A stretch of 64,000 bases of DNA from Takakia lepidozioides (taxonomy: Eukaryota; Streptophyta; Takakiopsida; Takakiales; Takakiaceae), in the NCBI GenBank assembly GCA_030704615.1, contig CM060731.1, positions 39,620,001-39,684,000 on the forward strand, read 5' to 3'. The notes beneath the pieces are model-generated. The model did no database searches, had not been told where the DNA came from, and saw only the letters and a list, made by a program, of their open reading frames with translations. This document shows, piece by piece, positions 23,235-35,792 of this stretch. Position 1 is the first letter of the stretch; every line of letters starts with the position of its first letter. A program made the position numbers and the translations under genes.

Positions 23235-26200
23235 CGTTTACTTGACCAAGTGACAGGTGAACCTCCAAGTCGAAATACATACCCGACAATGGATCTTCAG
23301 CCTAGTCTGCATCGACAAAGCCATCTAGCCGAGTCTTACCTTTAGTGTAGAACATTAGTCCGTAATCCATGGTGCCTTTTAGGTACCTAAAGATTCTCTT
23401 TGCCGCTTCCATACGGGGCTTTTGTCGCTCAGCCATGAAGCAGCTCACAACACCTACCGCGCAACATATAATATCTGGACGTGTATTTGTCAAGTAAATT
23501 AGTTTTCCCACCATCTTCTGATAGAGAGGTGTGTCTGTTGGCTCCTCCCCCATGTCAGCGACAAGCTTTGCAGCTCTCAGCCATTGGCGTTGGACTCGTA
23601 GTACATTCGCTCAGACCAAGTTCCTTTAGCATGGATTGGATATAACCCCTCTGAGTCATGAAAATTCCGTTCTGAAAGTAGAGAAATTCAATATGGAGGT
23701 AGAGCTCCAGAGCACCGAGCTGTGACATTTTGAATTTCTTTACCAGTTGTTGGGTCGTCCAATTAATTTTCTCCTTGTGGTTCCCGGTCAACAGTAAATC
23801 ATCAACATAAATGATTAAGATGATCAACTTGTCTCCCTCGTGCATGTAGTATAAGTTGTGATCAGCATTGCTCCTTTTCAGCCCTTGCTCTTTGAGGTAT
23901 TTGTCAATGACTTCGTACCAAGCTCTTGGTGCATGTTTCAGCCCATAAAGAGCCTTGATAAGCTTACAGACCTTGCCCTCCTTTCCTAGGATTGTAAATC
24001 CTTCAGGCTGTAACATATATACCTCCTCTTTTAGGTCTCCATTCAAGAAGGCTGTCTTGACGTCAAGGTGAGAGTGTTGCCATTTGTTTTTTGCGGCGAG
24101 AGCAACTAACGTGCGTAAGGTGCCCCATTTAACTACTGGGGTGAATGTTTCAGTGTAATCGATACCCTCCCTTTTGCTCATAGCCCCGCGCAACCAGACG
24201 AGCCTAGTTATGCTTGAGGTGAGTGCCATCGGCTGCCTTCTTCTCCTTGTATGCCCACTTGGACGAGATTGGTTTCTTTCTCGGGGGAAGATCTACAAGC
24301 TCCCAGGTCCCATTCTCCTTAATGGAGTCCATCTCCTCTTGCATTGCCTTGCACCAATTTTGGTCTAGGACAGCCTCGTTGAAGGTAACTGGTTCGTCTC
24401 CATCCAAGACAGTGGTTACGTAGTCCTCCAGTCGACGGGGCAAACGTCTCTCTCTTGCATATGGCTTTCTAGGCAAAATTATCTCGGATCCCCTTTGTGT
24501 ATTTGCGTCATCGCGTTCTGATTCTGCCCGTGAATGAAGAGTTGATCCACTCGCCGAGGACACTCCTTGACCATTTGAGCCAAAACTTTGTGTGTCTTGA
24601 CTATCTTCTGATGAGGATGACGAGGAAGAGCTTTCTGATTCACTATGAACAAGTGGTAGATTGACCGGAGTAGGCATAGATGGAGCATCTCTGATGGAGA
24701 TACTATGACCATTGTGTGTGCAAGTTTTGGGAAAGCAGCAAAACCACATTGGGACTCATCAAATCTTACATCACGAGAAATAAGAATTCTTCGAGTTTGA
24801 GGATGGTAACAACGATACCCCTTACTCCCATGTCATAACCAACAAAAGCTCACTTGACAGCCCTTGGTTCTAGTTTTTTGATATTCTCTTTGTCCAAATG
24901 TACATATGCCAAACTCTCGAAGACTCTGAGATGTCGTAGATCAGGAACCTTACCAGTGAGACGCTGAAATGGGGTGATGCCTGAATTTGCTCTGGTCGGG
25001 GATCTGTTGATGAGATAACTGGCCGTATTAGCTGCTTCTGCCCATAGAAAGTTTGGTGCCTTACTTTCTAGTGTCATGCTGTGAGCACGTTCCATAATTG
25101 TCATGTTTTTTCACTCTGCTATGCCGTTAGAGTGTGGTGTCTGTGCTTGTGTGAGTTGGCGTGTGATTCCCTCTGAATTGAGGTAGGACTGAATTCCTCA
25201 GACAAAAACTCCCCTCCTTTGTCAGTTCGCAGAGATTCGATGGATTTCTTGAAGTGTTTCTCCACCATTCGTTTAAAGTTTCGGAAACACTGAAAGGCCT
25301 CGCTTTTTTCTTTTAGAAAATACAGCCAGGTGAACCTGCTGTAATCGTCTATGAATGTAATAAAGTATCGCTTTCCTCCTTTGGACGGAGTTGGGAGAGG
25401 CCCACAGATGTCGGAATGTATTAATTGCAAGATGGTAGTTGCTCTTGGACTGCTGGTCCTGGGTGCTCTTTCTCTACTTTGCGTGCCGAGCTGGCATCCT
25501 TCGCTTTTGACAATATTCATGCAAGTTCGACAAGGGCTCCATCCAAAGACACATCACGATAAACAAACAAACAATGGTGGACTGTAGGATAGGAAGATAT
25601 AGGACTCCTGATGCCAGCTGCTTAGATGTAAGGAGATGAACCCCCCTGAAATTTAAATGTCCTAATCTCTTGTGCCAGAGATCAGCCACACTTGTTGCCT
25701 CGTTGATCAAAGCACTATTTGATTCTTCCAAAGGCAGAATCTCATTTGTGTTTGATGTTGTTTGCAACTTGACATATAAGCCATTTCGAGCATCCCTGAT
25801 TCCTCTACCCATGATTTTTCCCATCTTCTAAAAAAGAAGACATTTACGGTAGTCAAACACGACAATCAGTCCTCTGTCTGTCAGAGATCCAACTGAAATC
25901 AAATTCTTACAGAGACCAGGTACGTAGAGCACATTCTCAAGAGTCTTTATTTCACCCGAAGGGAAGTGGAAAGTTACATCTCCGGCACCCTGCACAGAGT
26001 GGGACTGTCCTCCGGCGGACTTGACATTTTCAGACTCTATAGGAGGAATGTTCATGTTGTCGATGAGCTCTGAGTTTCCGGTCACATGCTTAGAAGCAAC
26101 TGTGTCCAGATACTAGGGGTCTCCGTTCATCTCAGCAGACATGGCGGCCAGAGTTTCGTCAAAACTGCTACTCCCTGGCCATTCTTTCCTCCAAGGTCAA

Positions 26201-27392
26201 CTGCTAGTGCCTGGTTGTTGCGATTTGGGAACTGGGGTCCAAAGGGTGGAGTTAATGATCCCCTAGTAGTGGGACACTGTTGCCAATAGTGTCCTGGCTT
26301 GCCACATTTGTGGCAATTTCCACGGAAGGTACCATCACGCGTGGATTGTTGCGGTTCGGTCCACCAAACCGCCATTCCTAAGTAGAGGACGAAATTTGAC
26401 CAGCAGTGCCTCTTCATCGTTAAAACGACGTTTGTTGACTGCTCGGCGGCTTTCCTCAGGTTGGAGCCGTCCCGTGAGTACTTCGAACGTGGGAAGATCC
26501 TTCTCGCTGCCAACTGCGCTAACAAAGGTTGAGAAACTTTCTAGAAGAGCATTGATGATGGTTTCCACAACAATGTCCTCAGATGGAGTCTCGTCAAACT
26601 CTCCCAATTGATTCAGCATATTCCTTACCTCCACCAGAAAGGTCTCCACAGAAGCGCCCTCCTCCTTCTGATCATGAGACGCTTCGCATTATCCTTTGTT
26701 CCAAAAAGTCACTTCAACGTGTCGCAACGGTCTTCGGATCATTGATGTTCAAAATATACGGGATGACATGATCCGTCACTGACAATCGAGAATGGCGAGA
26801 GCTTTGGACTTACATTTCTTCCAAGTCTTCTCATCCACGTCTGCCTCATCCATGTCTGCGTCTGCCGCATTGCTCTCTGGATCGACAACATTCCACATGT
26901 CATCTTTTTCCATGATAGTCTGCATTTTGAACTTCCATGTAGCATAGTTGCATTTCCCTCAAGCTTGTTAGCCTCGGTCAATGAAAACTCAACGTGTGAT
27001 GAAGCCATGTTGAAGAGATAACAAGAAGAAGATAACAATAGTGTAAATCAAACAAGACTATCACTCGAGATAAAACTGAAAACTAAATCGCACACAAACT
27101 TGACAGTTTACCCACCGGCTTAGAGTAGATCCGCAGTCATAAATCAGTCAAGTAGGAACAGTGTTCACTACCTTCAGCCTCTGTCCGAGCTCTGTCCTCG
27201 ACTTACTCAATACAAAGAAGATGAGGACTGATGATAATATACTAATCTAGAGGAGAAGAAGAAGGGAAGAATCTAGAAGAGATCAGTAGCGGTGACGGTG
27301 CCAGTGCCGTCTAAAATAATAATCCTCTACTAACATGTCTGACATCTGATCAGGAATTTAGATGCTATCAAATGAGAGTGTCTATCCCAACA
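23235..27392 (-). mobile_element. Ty1/Copia retrotransposon 1, 3'-deleted
   Basis: Read on the minus strand, the left LTR starts with TGTTGGGATAGACACTC at 27392, a typical Copia LTR start. gag begins at about 27008 and pol runs down to 23235. The element stops inside the RNase H region (YVFRLGGSPVTWSSKR), so the 3' part and the second LTR are missing. The 3' break joins directly to module A at GGGTACTC. The 5' end joins directly to a LINE fragment. I cannot place the inner LTR border or the primer site. This is a dead, rearranged copy. Confidence 0.8.
23240..27008 (-). pseudogene. Copia 1 gag-pol remnant
   Basis: Order on the minus strand: gag from MASSHVEFSLTEANKLEGN (27008) with a zinc knuckle CHKCGKPGHYWQQCP near 26270-26320; a protease region around 26100-25830; GAG-pre-integrase (LWHKRLGHLNFRGV, about 25690); an integrase core (HSDICGPLP, FIDDYSRFTWLYFLKEKS, RTDKGGEFLSEEF, 25430-25180); and reverse transcriptase (ETFTPVVKWGTLRTLVALAA, LDVKTAFLNGDL, YVDDLLLTGN, 24170-23800). 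RNase H is cut at 23235. Stops or shifts occur near 26127, 25828, 25119, 24750, 24204 and 23555, so no full polyprotein can be made. Confidence 0.8.
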
Positions 27393-28480
27393 GAAACTAC
27401 CTTTGTCAGGGGTTGGCGCTGGTAGTATGTCTTGCCTTGGAACAGACAATTACTCCAAGATTCCAGATATCCTCTAGAAATTCCTTCACACAAGCATCAA
27501 TCTGCTGTGTGTGGTTTGCCCAATAACTAGGCCCCAAAAGAGCCTGGGCTTTTGGCTCAGCCTCGAGACTTCAAAGTTTGTAAGCAGAGGTTCAGGCACA
27601 ATTCCCTTGATGGATTTGAAGAGGGTGTCTCTCTCGTGAGAATACCCAGGACAATGAATCCGAGAATGAATATTGTCTTCAGGTTGCCCACACAACGGGC
27701 AATTGCAATCCCTCTTTCCCCTCTGCATCTGCTTGCTGGTCAAAGGTAGGCTTCCCCACTTCCTGAGTTTAAATTGGGTGTAAACCCTGAGGTCATCCAT
27801 GATGGCCTCTCCCATGTCACAGACTCGAACAAGGTCAGGGAAGTTTTCTGCCTAACTTCATTTTCATTAGACAATTTCCTGGCAACAGACATGGCTTTGG
27901 ACACTACAGCCTCTAAGTCAGATTTATCCAGCAGGGTCAAGACTAGTTGTCTGAGATTCAGATAATTGAGAATCTCTTACTCTCTTCTGCCAGGACAGCC
28001 TGTTTGACAGGGTGATCCTGCTTCCAAGATGTAGAGTCGATTAACTTAGGATATCTGATATTAGACATATGTTGCAGCTGACCCCACCATCTGACCTTGA
28101 ACTCATCTCGTTGGGAGATTCAGGAGCTTCAGGAAGGGATGCCAAACTCACCCCGAACAGCCATGTTAGCTATTTTGGAGCATGCTGACATGCACTCCTC
28201 CAGCACACCCACTTGAATGGATTCTAGAGACTTAGCCTGGTTGGAGTTATCAACCCATACTGCAGATGCGTAATCCAAAGCACCAAAGCAGGCCTAATAA
28301 CGCGGCAAAGCATGGGGATTTTTACTTCAGAGTTGATCCCTCTGCAGTGGAAAAATTTAGTGAGACCCAACTCTTTGCGCTTGCCAGATTGAACGACTTT
28401 TTGAATATGTGCATCCCAATTACAGTTGGAGGAAAACTCAGTGCAGAAGCTTTGACAATTGACTTTGGCTATTGCAGTTG
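27393..28480 (-). mobile_element. LINE family A fragment joined to Copia 1
   Basis: On the minus strand this matches the copy at 2585-3480: VRGEFGIPS, SVARKLSNENEVRQK, SLPLTSKQMQRGKRD, and a Cys/His knuckle CNCPLCGQPEDNIHSRIHCPG near 27690-27640. Upstream it reaches a thumb-like region (WDAHIQKVVQSG near 28410). The last 70 bases of the 3' tail are replaced by the Copia LTR end. A 40-base piece from its far end (AGAAGCTTTGACAATTGACT) recurs at 38111. Confidence 0.7.
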
Positions 28481-28499
28481 TCCGATTTGGTTAGGGGGG

Positions 28500-29690
28500 A
28501 GGAAGGGGAAGGAGGAGATGTGTGCTTTGTATTGACATCTGGGTGGAATTTGCAGATGCCGGAGGCAGTTTCGGCGGTCTAGGCGCACCACCACATGCAT
28601 TAGCACGAGAGTATGTGGCTTGTGCCATAAATGGGGCATCTGTGACATCCATTGCGTTTGAGCAGTTGGCAGCTCGCATCACATCGCCTGCTACACTCCT
28701 TAGTGTGAAGGCACTCCTGACACGCATTGAGAGCCACCTTCTGCTCTCGTTAGCGGGTCATAACAGCAATGCCACACGCATTGATCATCTGCTCAAACGC
28801 TTGTCACCACCTGCAACCCGCAGAACTGAAACGTCGAATGCAAGTAACTCAGCGAAGAAGTTTGCACCACAAGGAGGGAATAAAGGGGTTGCTAAAGATG
28901 CTGGCTGGTCTCCATCTGGCACTTTGATTTCTTGATGGCCCTTCATCCAGCCCACCGCGCCCTTCCTCTCCCAATGGTGCTTCTGAGGAAAGGTCTGATT
29001 GTCAGTCTGACCTGTCTGCTCTACCTGCACCACCACCTCCACCAAGGCCTTTTGCTGCTCACCTTGCTGCATTTGATGCTTTGTTGCCTGGAAAGTGAAG
29101 GATGCCCAAGTTCTGGAGGAAGATTTGACACGGATGGCACGTCAACTAGAAATCTCTATGTTGCAAAAATGCAAAGTTTCTCCTGATGGGGATGCCTTTG
29201 ATCTTAGCCATGACGCCAAGGCAATTCGCAAACAGGTTAGCTCTGACACCTCCTTAGGTATCCTATTCTTTAGGGATGTGTCCGTAGAATGTCCACGTGG
29301 AGGAGGCTGATTTTTATTATTGGTCCTTGTGGTGGTATGTGCCCCTGGAGCTGCAATCCTAGTGGTTGCATCCACGTGAGAGATGTCAAAAGACATATTG
29401 ATTCCAAGGCAGTTGTTAGATTGCTAAGCATATACTAATGACAAGCATTTCACATGGCATGTGCTTGAGGATCAGAAGTTATTGCGGGATGAGATTGTGC
29501 ATCTGACCGGCAGTCCAGGTTTGATGCGCATGGAGGAAGCCTTGGTGGACGTGCATGCCAACTTTGTGGAAGCCCTTGAAAATGGACTTCCCTTGCCTTC
29601 ACCATTTGCATGTCTAGTTCTGTCTAGACCCTCCTCTGCACCATCCAATTCGCCTGCTGTTGCTTCTCCTGGAAGGGGCCTACGAGAGAC
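28500..29690 (+). pseudogene. Unrecognised gene remnant, 5' part, interrupted by Copia 2
   Basis: Several frames have protein-like composition but I cannot name them. 28522-28935 gives PHALAREYVACAINGASVTS and a helical TRIESHLLLSLAGHN stretch. 28935-29090 gives a Ser/Pro-rich run ending PPPPPRPFAAHLAAFDALL. 29095-29250 gives VLEEDLTRMARQLEISMLQK. 29461-29690 gives QKLLRDEIVHLTGSPGLMRM. The frame shifts between the second and third blocks (near 29090). The last block is cut by the Copia LTR. Removing the element and one copy of its GAGAC duplication lets the frame run on from 34939 to about 35097 (SSLRKETSGGSRSKVV). Coiled-coil-like helices suggest a structural or regulatory protein, but no function is claimed. 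Confidence 0.45.
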
Positions 29691-30104
29691 TGTAAGAAGA
29701 AAACTATCATTGCCAGTTACTTAGCTAGGTACGAGGTAGAGTGCCATGCCCCTAGTGTTCCACGTCGATGGGCCAGCTTGCTAGTTCAAAACCAAGAGCT
29801 CAGCATAATCTCTAATCATGTAATCACCTTCCCGCCCAACGGGCATGAAGTACATATGGGGGAACAGTACTCTCATCTTACTATCTGAGCTAGTACTATG
29901 TCGCCTGAGAGTAGAGCAAGAAGTACCTCTGTAGCTTGACAGGGAATGTTAGCCTGTCCTAGCCTTAGGACTGTAAGGACGTCGTTCCTAATTTCCATTA
30001 ATGCAAAGAAGCCTTGTGCATATTAGCTGTGTGTATTATGGATGTGTGTACCAAGTGAGTCAAAACTTGGTTGTTGTTACAGTGTATTGAAGCTACCTCC
30101 AATA
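29691..30104 (+). repeat. Copia 2 5' LTR
   Basis: It is 414 bases long, starts TGTAAGAAG and ends CTACCTCCAATA. It matches 34523-34933. The sequence just inside, GGTTATGGGCC, is the likely tRNA primer site, though it is not the common TGGTATCAGAGC form. The end is set by comparison with the 3' LTR and its target duplication. Confidence 0.85.
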
Positions 30105-30260
30105 GGTTATGGGCCTTTTCCTACAGTTTCTTTTCACAAAGTTGCGTCAGAGTGAATCCAGGAAGTGCGTCATAGCTTGTTTTCTAGTTGCTTTTAATGC
30201 TACTGGCCGTGCGTGTTAACTTTTCTTGCAAAGTTGTGTCAATAGTACTGTACTGTAGCT

Positions 30261-33200
30261 ATGGAGTCGCAGCGGGACACCACCGCAATCAAATGGTTCA
30301 ATGGTCAGAACTTCCACTTGTGTAGTTTTCAGATGCATGCTCTTTTCTTGGGAAAAGAGCTCATGGGGGTCATTGATGGCACAGTCGCCAAACCCCCGGT
30401 AGCACAAGTCGCAGAGCTAGAGGAATGGGTAAAGAAAGATGGACAGGGGATATCTTTGCTTTGTGCCGCTCTCGACGAGTCGGTGCTTGATCTTGTCTGT
30501 GGGTGCGTTACATCCAAAGAGATTTGGGACAAGTTCAGAACGATACACGATCAAAGAGCTAACGACAACATCCATGATGTTCAGGTCAAGTTTTATGAAA
30601 CCAAGTTCGAGAGTAGCGATACAATAGCCTCTTTCATTAGCAAAGTCGAGCTTCTAAAGAGTCAGCTTACTCGTCTCGGTGACAACAACATTGGTGACAC
30701 CAATGTCATCGCCAAAGTCTTGGGAAATTTGTCAGATGCCTATAGCCATTTTCACATCGTGGGATAGCACAGCAGCTGCCGATCGTACCTTGAACAACCT
30801 TCTGATCCGCTTAGTACGGGAAGAAATGCAGATGAAGGAAGTTCAAGAACGAGAGCAGCAGAGCGCTCCGTCCGCGTCATATGTTGCCAACGCTAAGGGC
30901 AAGGAGCGGTCAACTCTCACCTACGCACAGAGGCAGCAACGCAAGAACGAGATTGAAGAGAAGAAGCAAAATTCCGAATGTTGGAAGTGCGGCAGCCTGG
31001 GCACTAGGCTCGTGAGTGCGCTGAGCCCAAGAAGTCTGATACCAAGCCTACCGCAAGCACTGCAACCGTCGAGAAGACTCACCGTGCGTACGTTGCAGCA
31101 GAAGACAAGTTTCGCATTGGCGGAGATTCATGGATTGCAGACAGCGGCTGCACGGACCACATGACCGACAAGCGTTTTTGGTTCACCAAGTACCAAGACA
31201 TCACCTCGTAGCGTCGCATGCTGGAAGATATTGGTGCCACCCAACTTCTTGTATATGGAGTTGGTGACATTAATATTCGCACTTACAATGGGACCAAATG
31301 GGAACCAACAGTCTTGCGAGGTGTCTTGCACGTCCCGGGAATCGGAAGAAATCTTTTCTCCATCTGGAAGGCTGCTCTACTCAACATAGAGACTGTGCAT
31401 TCCAAGAAAGGATGCAGGCTTGTGCAAGGAGGAGAAACCCTAATTGAAGGTGTGATGGAGGGAACTATGTACAAGCTCCAAGTCCAGACAGTCATTCCGA
31501 ACACCGCCGCCTACATTGCGAACTCTTTCGGAACAAAGACGAAGAAGACAAGCACTCAGAGCCTTGATGTCTGGCACCACCGCATGTGCCACATCAACCA
31601 TGCAACGATCAGGAGGATGGCGTCTACAGGCATGGTTGACGGGTTGATCCTAAGCACAGGACACCCCTCATTTTGTACAGGGTGTGCTTTTGGAAAGATT
31701 CACCGAAACCCCTTCCACACGAACCCAGATCACCAACGCTCAACAAAGGTTGGAGATCTTGTATACACCGATGTGTGTGGCCCCATGTCCGTCGCGACAG
31801 TAGCAGGGGCATTATACTACGTTCTTTTTAAGGACGATCACTCTACCTATAGAGTGGTGTTTATCATCAAGAAGAAGTCTGATGTATTGTCTTGTTTGAG
31901 GAAGTATGCAACGTTGATGGAGCGTGAAACAGGACATAAGTTACGCAAGCTTCGCTCTGATCGTGGCGGAGAATTCACCGGGAACAAGTTTCAGAAGTTC
32001 CTAGAAGCGAACTCCATCGAACCAGACCTCACCTGCGCGTATACTCCCGAGCAGAACGGTTCTGCTGAAAGGGAGAACATGACAGTTTTTGAAGCAGCTC
32101 GCAGCATGCTGTACTCCACCGATGTGCACCTCAGGTTCTGGGGAGAGGCCCTATGCACCGCAGTCTACACGCTTAACCGCACAGGCAACAACATGACACA
32201 AGATGCTACCCCTTTTGAGCTATGACACAAGAAACGCCCATCCGTTGGACACATGCGTATCTTTGGAACAGATACGTGCATGTCCCACAGCAAGTCAGGA
32301 AGAAATTAGATGCCAAAGCGAAGAAAGACATCTTCATGGGCTACAACACAACAAACAAAGCCTACAGGATTTGAAACAATGACACTCAACACATCACAGA
32401 GAGCAGAGATGTTTTGTTTGATGAAGAGTCATTTTTTCGCCACACTGCTGCCCAAGAGTTGCAGAGCACAAGTAGCAACGACATTGTACTCCTATCGATC
32501 ATAGGAGAACCAAGCACCAGCGACCTCTTAGCTCCACCCACACCAGATCCGGTATCAAGTCCGATTGATCCGCAGTTCCCACTCACACAGTCCACGGAAT
32601 AAGAGCTAGGCAGTCAAGAACAAACTGCTTCGCCCGGGGGACTCAACGATATAGCCGGTGAACAGCAGGAAAGTGATGCGACCTTAGCATCCTGGGAGGA
32701 TATCACGTTGGCCTCCTTAGATGCACCATTCGCACCACTCGATTACCAGCCTCAAAGCCCGACCCTGTTTACAACAGTATCGGCACCAGTGGGAGCAGTG
32801 GCATCGGCAATACAACAGTTGGAACGAGTTGGAGATGCAGATTTTTCCCTGCAGCCGTCGGAACCAGTGGGAGAAGCAACGCCTATTCTACAACAGTTGG
32901 AAGCAGTGGGAGACACCGCACTGCCACCCTATCAAAGACGAGAGAGGAAGCCGACCAACAGATATGGAGACTGGGCCTATGTGGCCAGTCAATCACAGCC
33001 CCTAAGCGCACATGCTGAGCCGAAGGAGCCAATCACAATCGCTGAAGCCTTAGTGTCTCCAGAGCACATGGAGTGGAAGAAGGCCATGCAATCTGAGTAC
33101 GACCTGGATAGCAAAGTGGATCGCTTCAAGGGGAGACTGGTGGCCAAAGGATTCACTCAGCAGGAGGGACTGGACTACGAGGAAACTTTCAGCCCAGTTG

Positions 33201-34450
33201 TGAAGTTCGATTCAATTCGGGCGGTACTCTCCATCGCCTGTGTAGAAGACCTGGAGATGACGCAGTTTGACATCACCACAACCTTCCTTTATGGCGAGAT
33301 AACTGAAGATATCTACATGGCGCCCCCAGTAGGTTTTGAGCACATGTTCGAACCCGGCAGAGTCTGTAAGTTGCAGCGAGCTTTATATGGTTTGAAACAG
33401 TCCAGTCGTGTCTGGAATCAACGTTTTCATGACTTTCTGAACCAAAATGGTCTCAAGCAATCTAGTGCAGATCCCTGCGTGTATGTCAGTACCACAAACT
33501 CCCAATTATTCCTAATCTTCTTCGTAGATGACGGAATTATATGTAACAGGTCAGACTCAGGAGGGATTACTATCCTTGCCTTCATGGGTAAAGCCTTCAA
33601 GGTCACTAGTGGTTACCCTAAAATCTATGCGGTCTCCGAATCACACGTGATAGAGCTCTTCGCACCTTGCAGATTGATCAGAGTCGCTACATTGCCCGCC
33701 TTCTCCTCAAGTATGGTTTCACGGATTCAAACCCTCTAGAAGTACCGTCCGACCCCTGTAGTTATCAGTCCACCCATGGTGATGAGCTCATGTCCTCTTT
33801 TCCATACTGTCATGTCATCGGTAGTATTTTGTTTGCCAGCAGTGGCACCAGAGTTGATGTCACTTATGCCACCGGTAACGTAGCCCAGTATGTCAGTAAC
33901 CCGAAAGTACCCCATGTCAATGCGGCCAAGAGGATTCTCAAGTACCTCCAAGGCCACCCAGATGTTCGTATCACATATAGCGCCAACATGGATAACTGCA
34001 TGAACCAGCTTTTGGCGTATAGCGACGCCGACTGTGCCGGGGACCATGACGACCGCAAATCCAGGACATGATATGTTGTTATGCTCAACAACGGACTCAT
34101 CGCCTGGTCAAGCAAGAAGCAAAGCTGTACCGCAACAAACACGACGGAGTCTGAGTATATTGCTGTTTTTTCAACCACGAAAGAGATTGTTTGGTTACGG
34201 CGACTTCTAACTGATCTTGGCTGTGTTCAGCACGCCCCTACAGTTTTGCTTTGTGACAATCAGGCAGCGATTCGATTGGTGCGGAACCCAGAGTTTCACC
34301 ATTGGACAAAGCATATTGACGTCCAATATCACAAGATTCGAGAGGAGTACAATCGCGGCACCATCCGACTGGAGTACATCAACAGCAAACATTAGCTTGC
34401 TGATGTGCTCACGAAGCCTCTTCCCCGTCCCCGTTTCGAGTGCCTGAAGG
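30261..34450 (+). pseudogene. Copia 2 gag-pol remnant
   Basis: gag opens at 30261 (MESQRDTTAIKWFNGQNFHL) and shifts near 30765. Its zinc knuckle starts CWKCGSLG and is then disrupted. Protease has DSGCTDHM near 31140. A stop at 31210 precedes MLEDIGATQLL. Integrase shows the H-H-C-C region (WHHRMCHI, CTGCAFGK), TDVCGPMS and SDRGGEFTGN, then stops at 32223. RT at 33100-33600 has KGRLVAKGFTQQEG, FDITTTFLYGE and FVDDG (usually YVDD), with a shift near 33640. RNase H at 34081-34440 has WSSKKQSCTATNTTESEYIA, LCDNQAAI and, after a TAG stop at 34393, LADVLTKPLPRPRFECL. At least five breaks make it inactive. Confidence 0.85.
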
Positions 34451-34522
34451 GCATGCTTGGGCTTACCGAGACCAGCATTCTCATCGAAGAAATTGAAGAT
34501 GGCACTCCACCCCGAGTGGGAG

Positions 34523-34933
34523 TGTAAGAAGAAAACTATCATTGCCAATTACTTAGCTAGGTACGAGGTAGAGTGCCATGCCCCTAGTGTTCCACTTCGA
34601 TGGGCTAGCTTGCTAGTTCAAAACCAAGAGCTCAGCATAATCTCTAAACATGTAATCACCTTCCCGCCCAACGGGCAGGAAGTACATATGGGGGAACAGT
34701 ACTCTCATCTTACTATCTGAGCTAGTACTATGTCGCCTGAGAGTAGAGCAAGAAGTACCTCTGTAGCCTGACAGGGAATGTTAGCCTGTCCTAGCCTTAG
34801 GACTGTAGGGACGTCGTTCCTAATTTCCATTAATGCAAGCCTTGTGCATATAAGCTGTGTGTATTATGGATGCATGTACCAAGTGAGTCAAAACTTGGTT
34901 GTTGTTACAGTGTACTGAAGCTACCTCCAAATA
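34523..34933 (+). repeat. Copia 2 3' LTR
   Basis: It is about 411 bases and matches the 5' LTR, starting TGTAAGAAG after a purine-rich CGAGTGGGAG (polypurine tract). It ends CTACCTCCAAATA and is followed by the target duplication GAGAC at 34934-34938. Confidence 0.85.
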
Positions 34934-34938
34934 GAGAC

Positions 34939-35100
34939 TAGCTCTCTCAGAAAAGAGACCAGTGGCGGTTCCCGATCTAAAGTTGTTCGCTCTCTCTTTA
35001 TGGACCCCGTTCTCAAAGCAAGTAATTCTACCCCTGTGGCGGCCGGGCCGGGACGTGAGGTTCCGGGGTTTATGGCAACACCCAGATAGCACCCCAGGAT
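34939..35100 (+). pseudogene. Unrecognised gene remnant, 3' part after Copia 2
   Basis: The reading frame of the block at 29461-29690 resumes here once the Copia and one GAGAC are removed, giving SSLRKETSGG and RSLFMDPVLKASN before a stop near 35097. From about 35032 on, the DNA is also homologous to the OMT/F-box promoter region at 16441 and following. The ORF's end therefore lies inside the duplicated block, which suggests a fusion created by the duplication. Confidence 0.45.
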
Positions 35101-35220
35101 GTTCAATCCTGCCGCTGGGAAGCCGTGATCCTTTTTCCAGAGGAGAAGGCTTGTCCCATCACCTTCTCATGCACGAGCCCAGCTGCACGGGTTTTTTTCA
35201 TATCACATCTGCATGGTCTC
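35032..35220. repeat. Duplicated OMT/F-box promoter segment, copy 2
   Basis: It matches 16441-16700 from CCCTGTGGCGGCCGGGCCG through TTTTTCATATCAC. About 105 bases that code for the start of the methyltransferase in copy 1 are missing here. The rest leads towards F-box copy 2. After about 35220 there are about 520 bases with no match in copy 1 (35221-35741), then homology resumes at CAACCCAAGAACAAAA. Confidence 0.7.
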
Positions 35221-35792
35221 ACTCGGACAAAGATGCCAGCCATCGCACAGAGCATGAAAGCTCCAGAACATCCAATGCTATGGACCGATGAGATTCTATT
35301 GCAGGATTACTTGGGCGACACTTTTCAAAACTTGTTCGCTAGATGCATTGTAAATACAAATGATTCTGGTCTGTGAGAATAGAGATATGTGTCTCATTTG
35401 AAACGAATTGCATAGTTCATGCCATGCCATTTATCTGTGGAAGGTGGATCGCAGGCCTGAACTCGATATTCTTGAGAACGGACACCCAGTCAAGCTAGCT
35501 ATACGTCCATACACTCGGAAGGATTTTCAGGGTAGAAACAAAGCACGGCTGCAAATAGCAGTGGATGGCTAGCAAAGAAGGTTTAAGTACCAGAATACGG
35601 TAGCAAAACCAAGAGCGAGGCTGTTGATAGCAAAGAAATGATACCAACAATAGTCGGGCTCATGGGTATCAATTCTCAGAGGCTCAAGGCTGAGTCTTTC
35701 TTTCCCTCCTTTTCTTTCTGTCCCTCTTTTTCTTTCTGATAGCAACCCAAGAACAAAACTGGAGAGGTTTTGTCACTGACCACCTGGGCAAT

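Larger units (their letters stand above)
29691..34933 (+). mobile_element. Ty1/Copia retrotransposon 2 with two LTRs and TSD
   Basis: Both LTRs begin TGTAAGAAGAAAACTATC. GAGAC at 29686-29690 is repeated at 34934-34938 as a 5-bp target duplication. Internal order is gag, protease, integrase, RT, RNase H, as in Copia. I count about a dozen differences between the LTRs over roughly 410 bases, so the insertion is not very recent. The reading frame is broken many times, so it is non-autonomous now. Confidence 0.9.
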
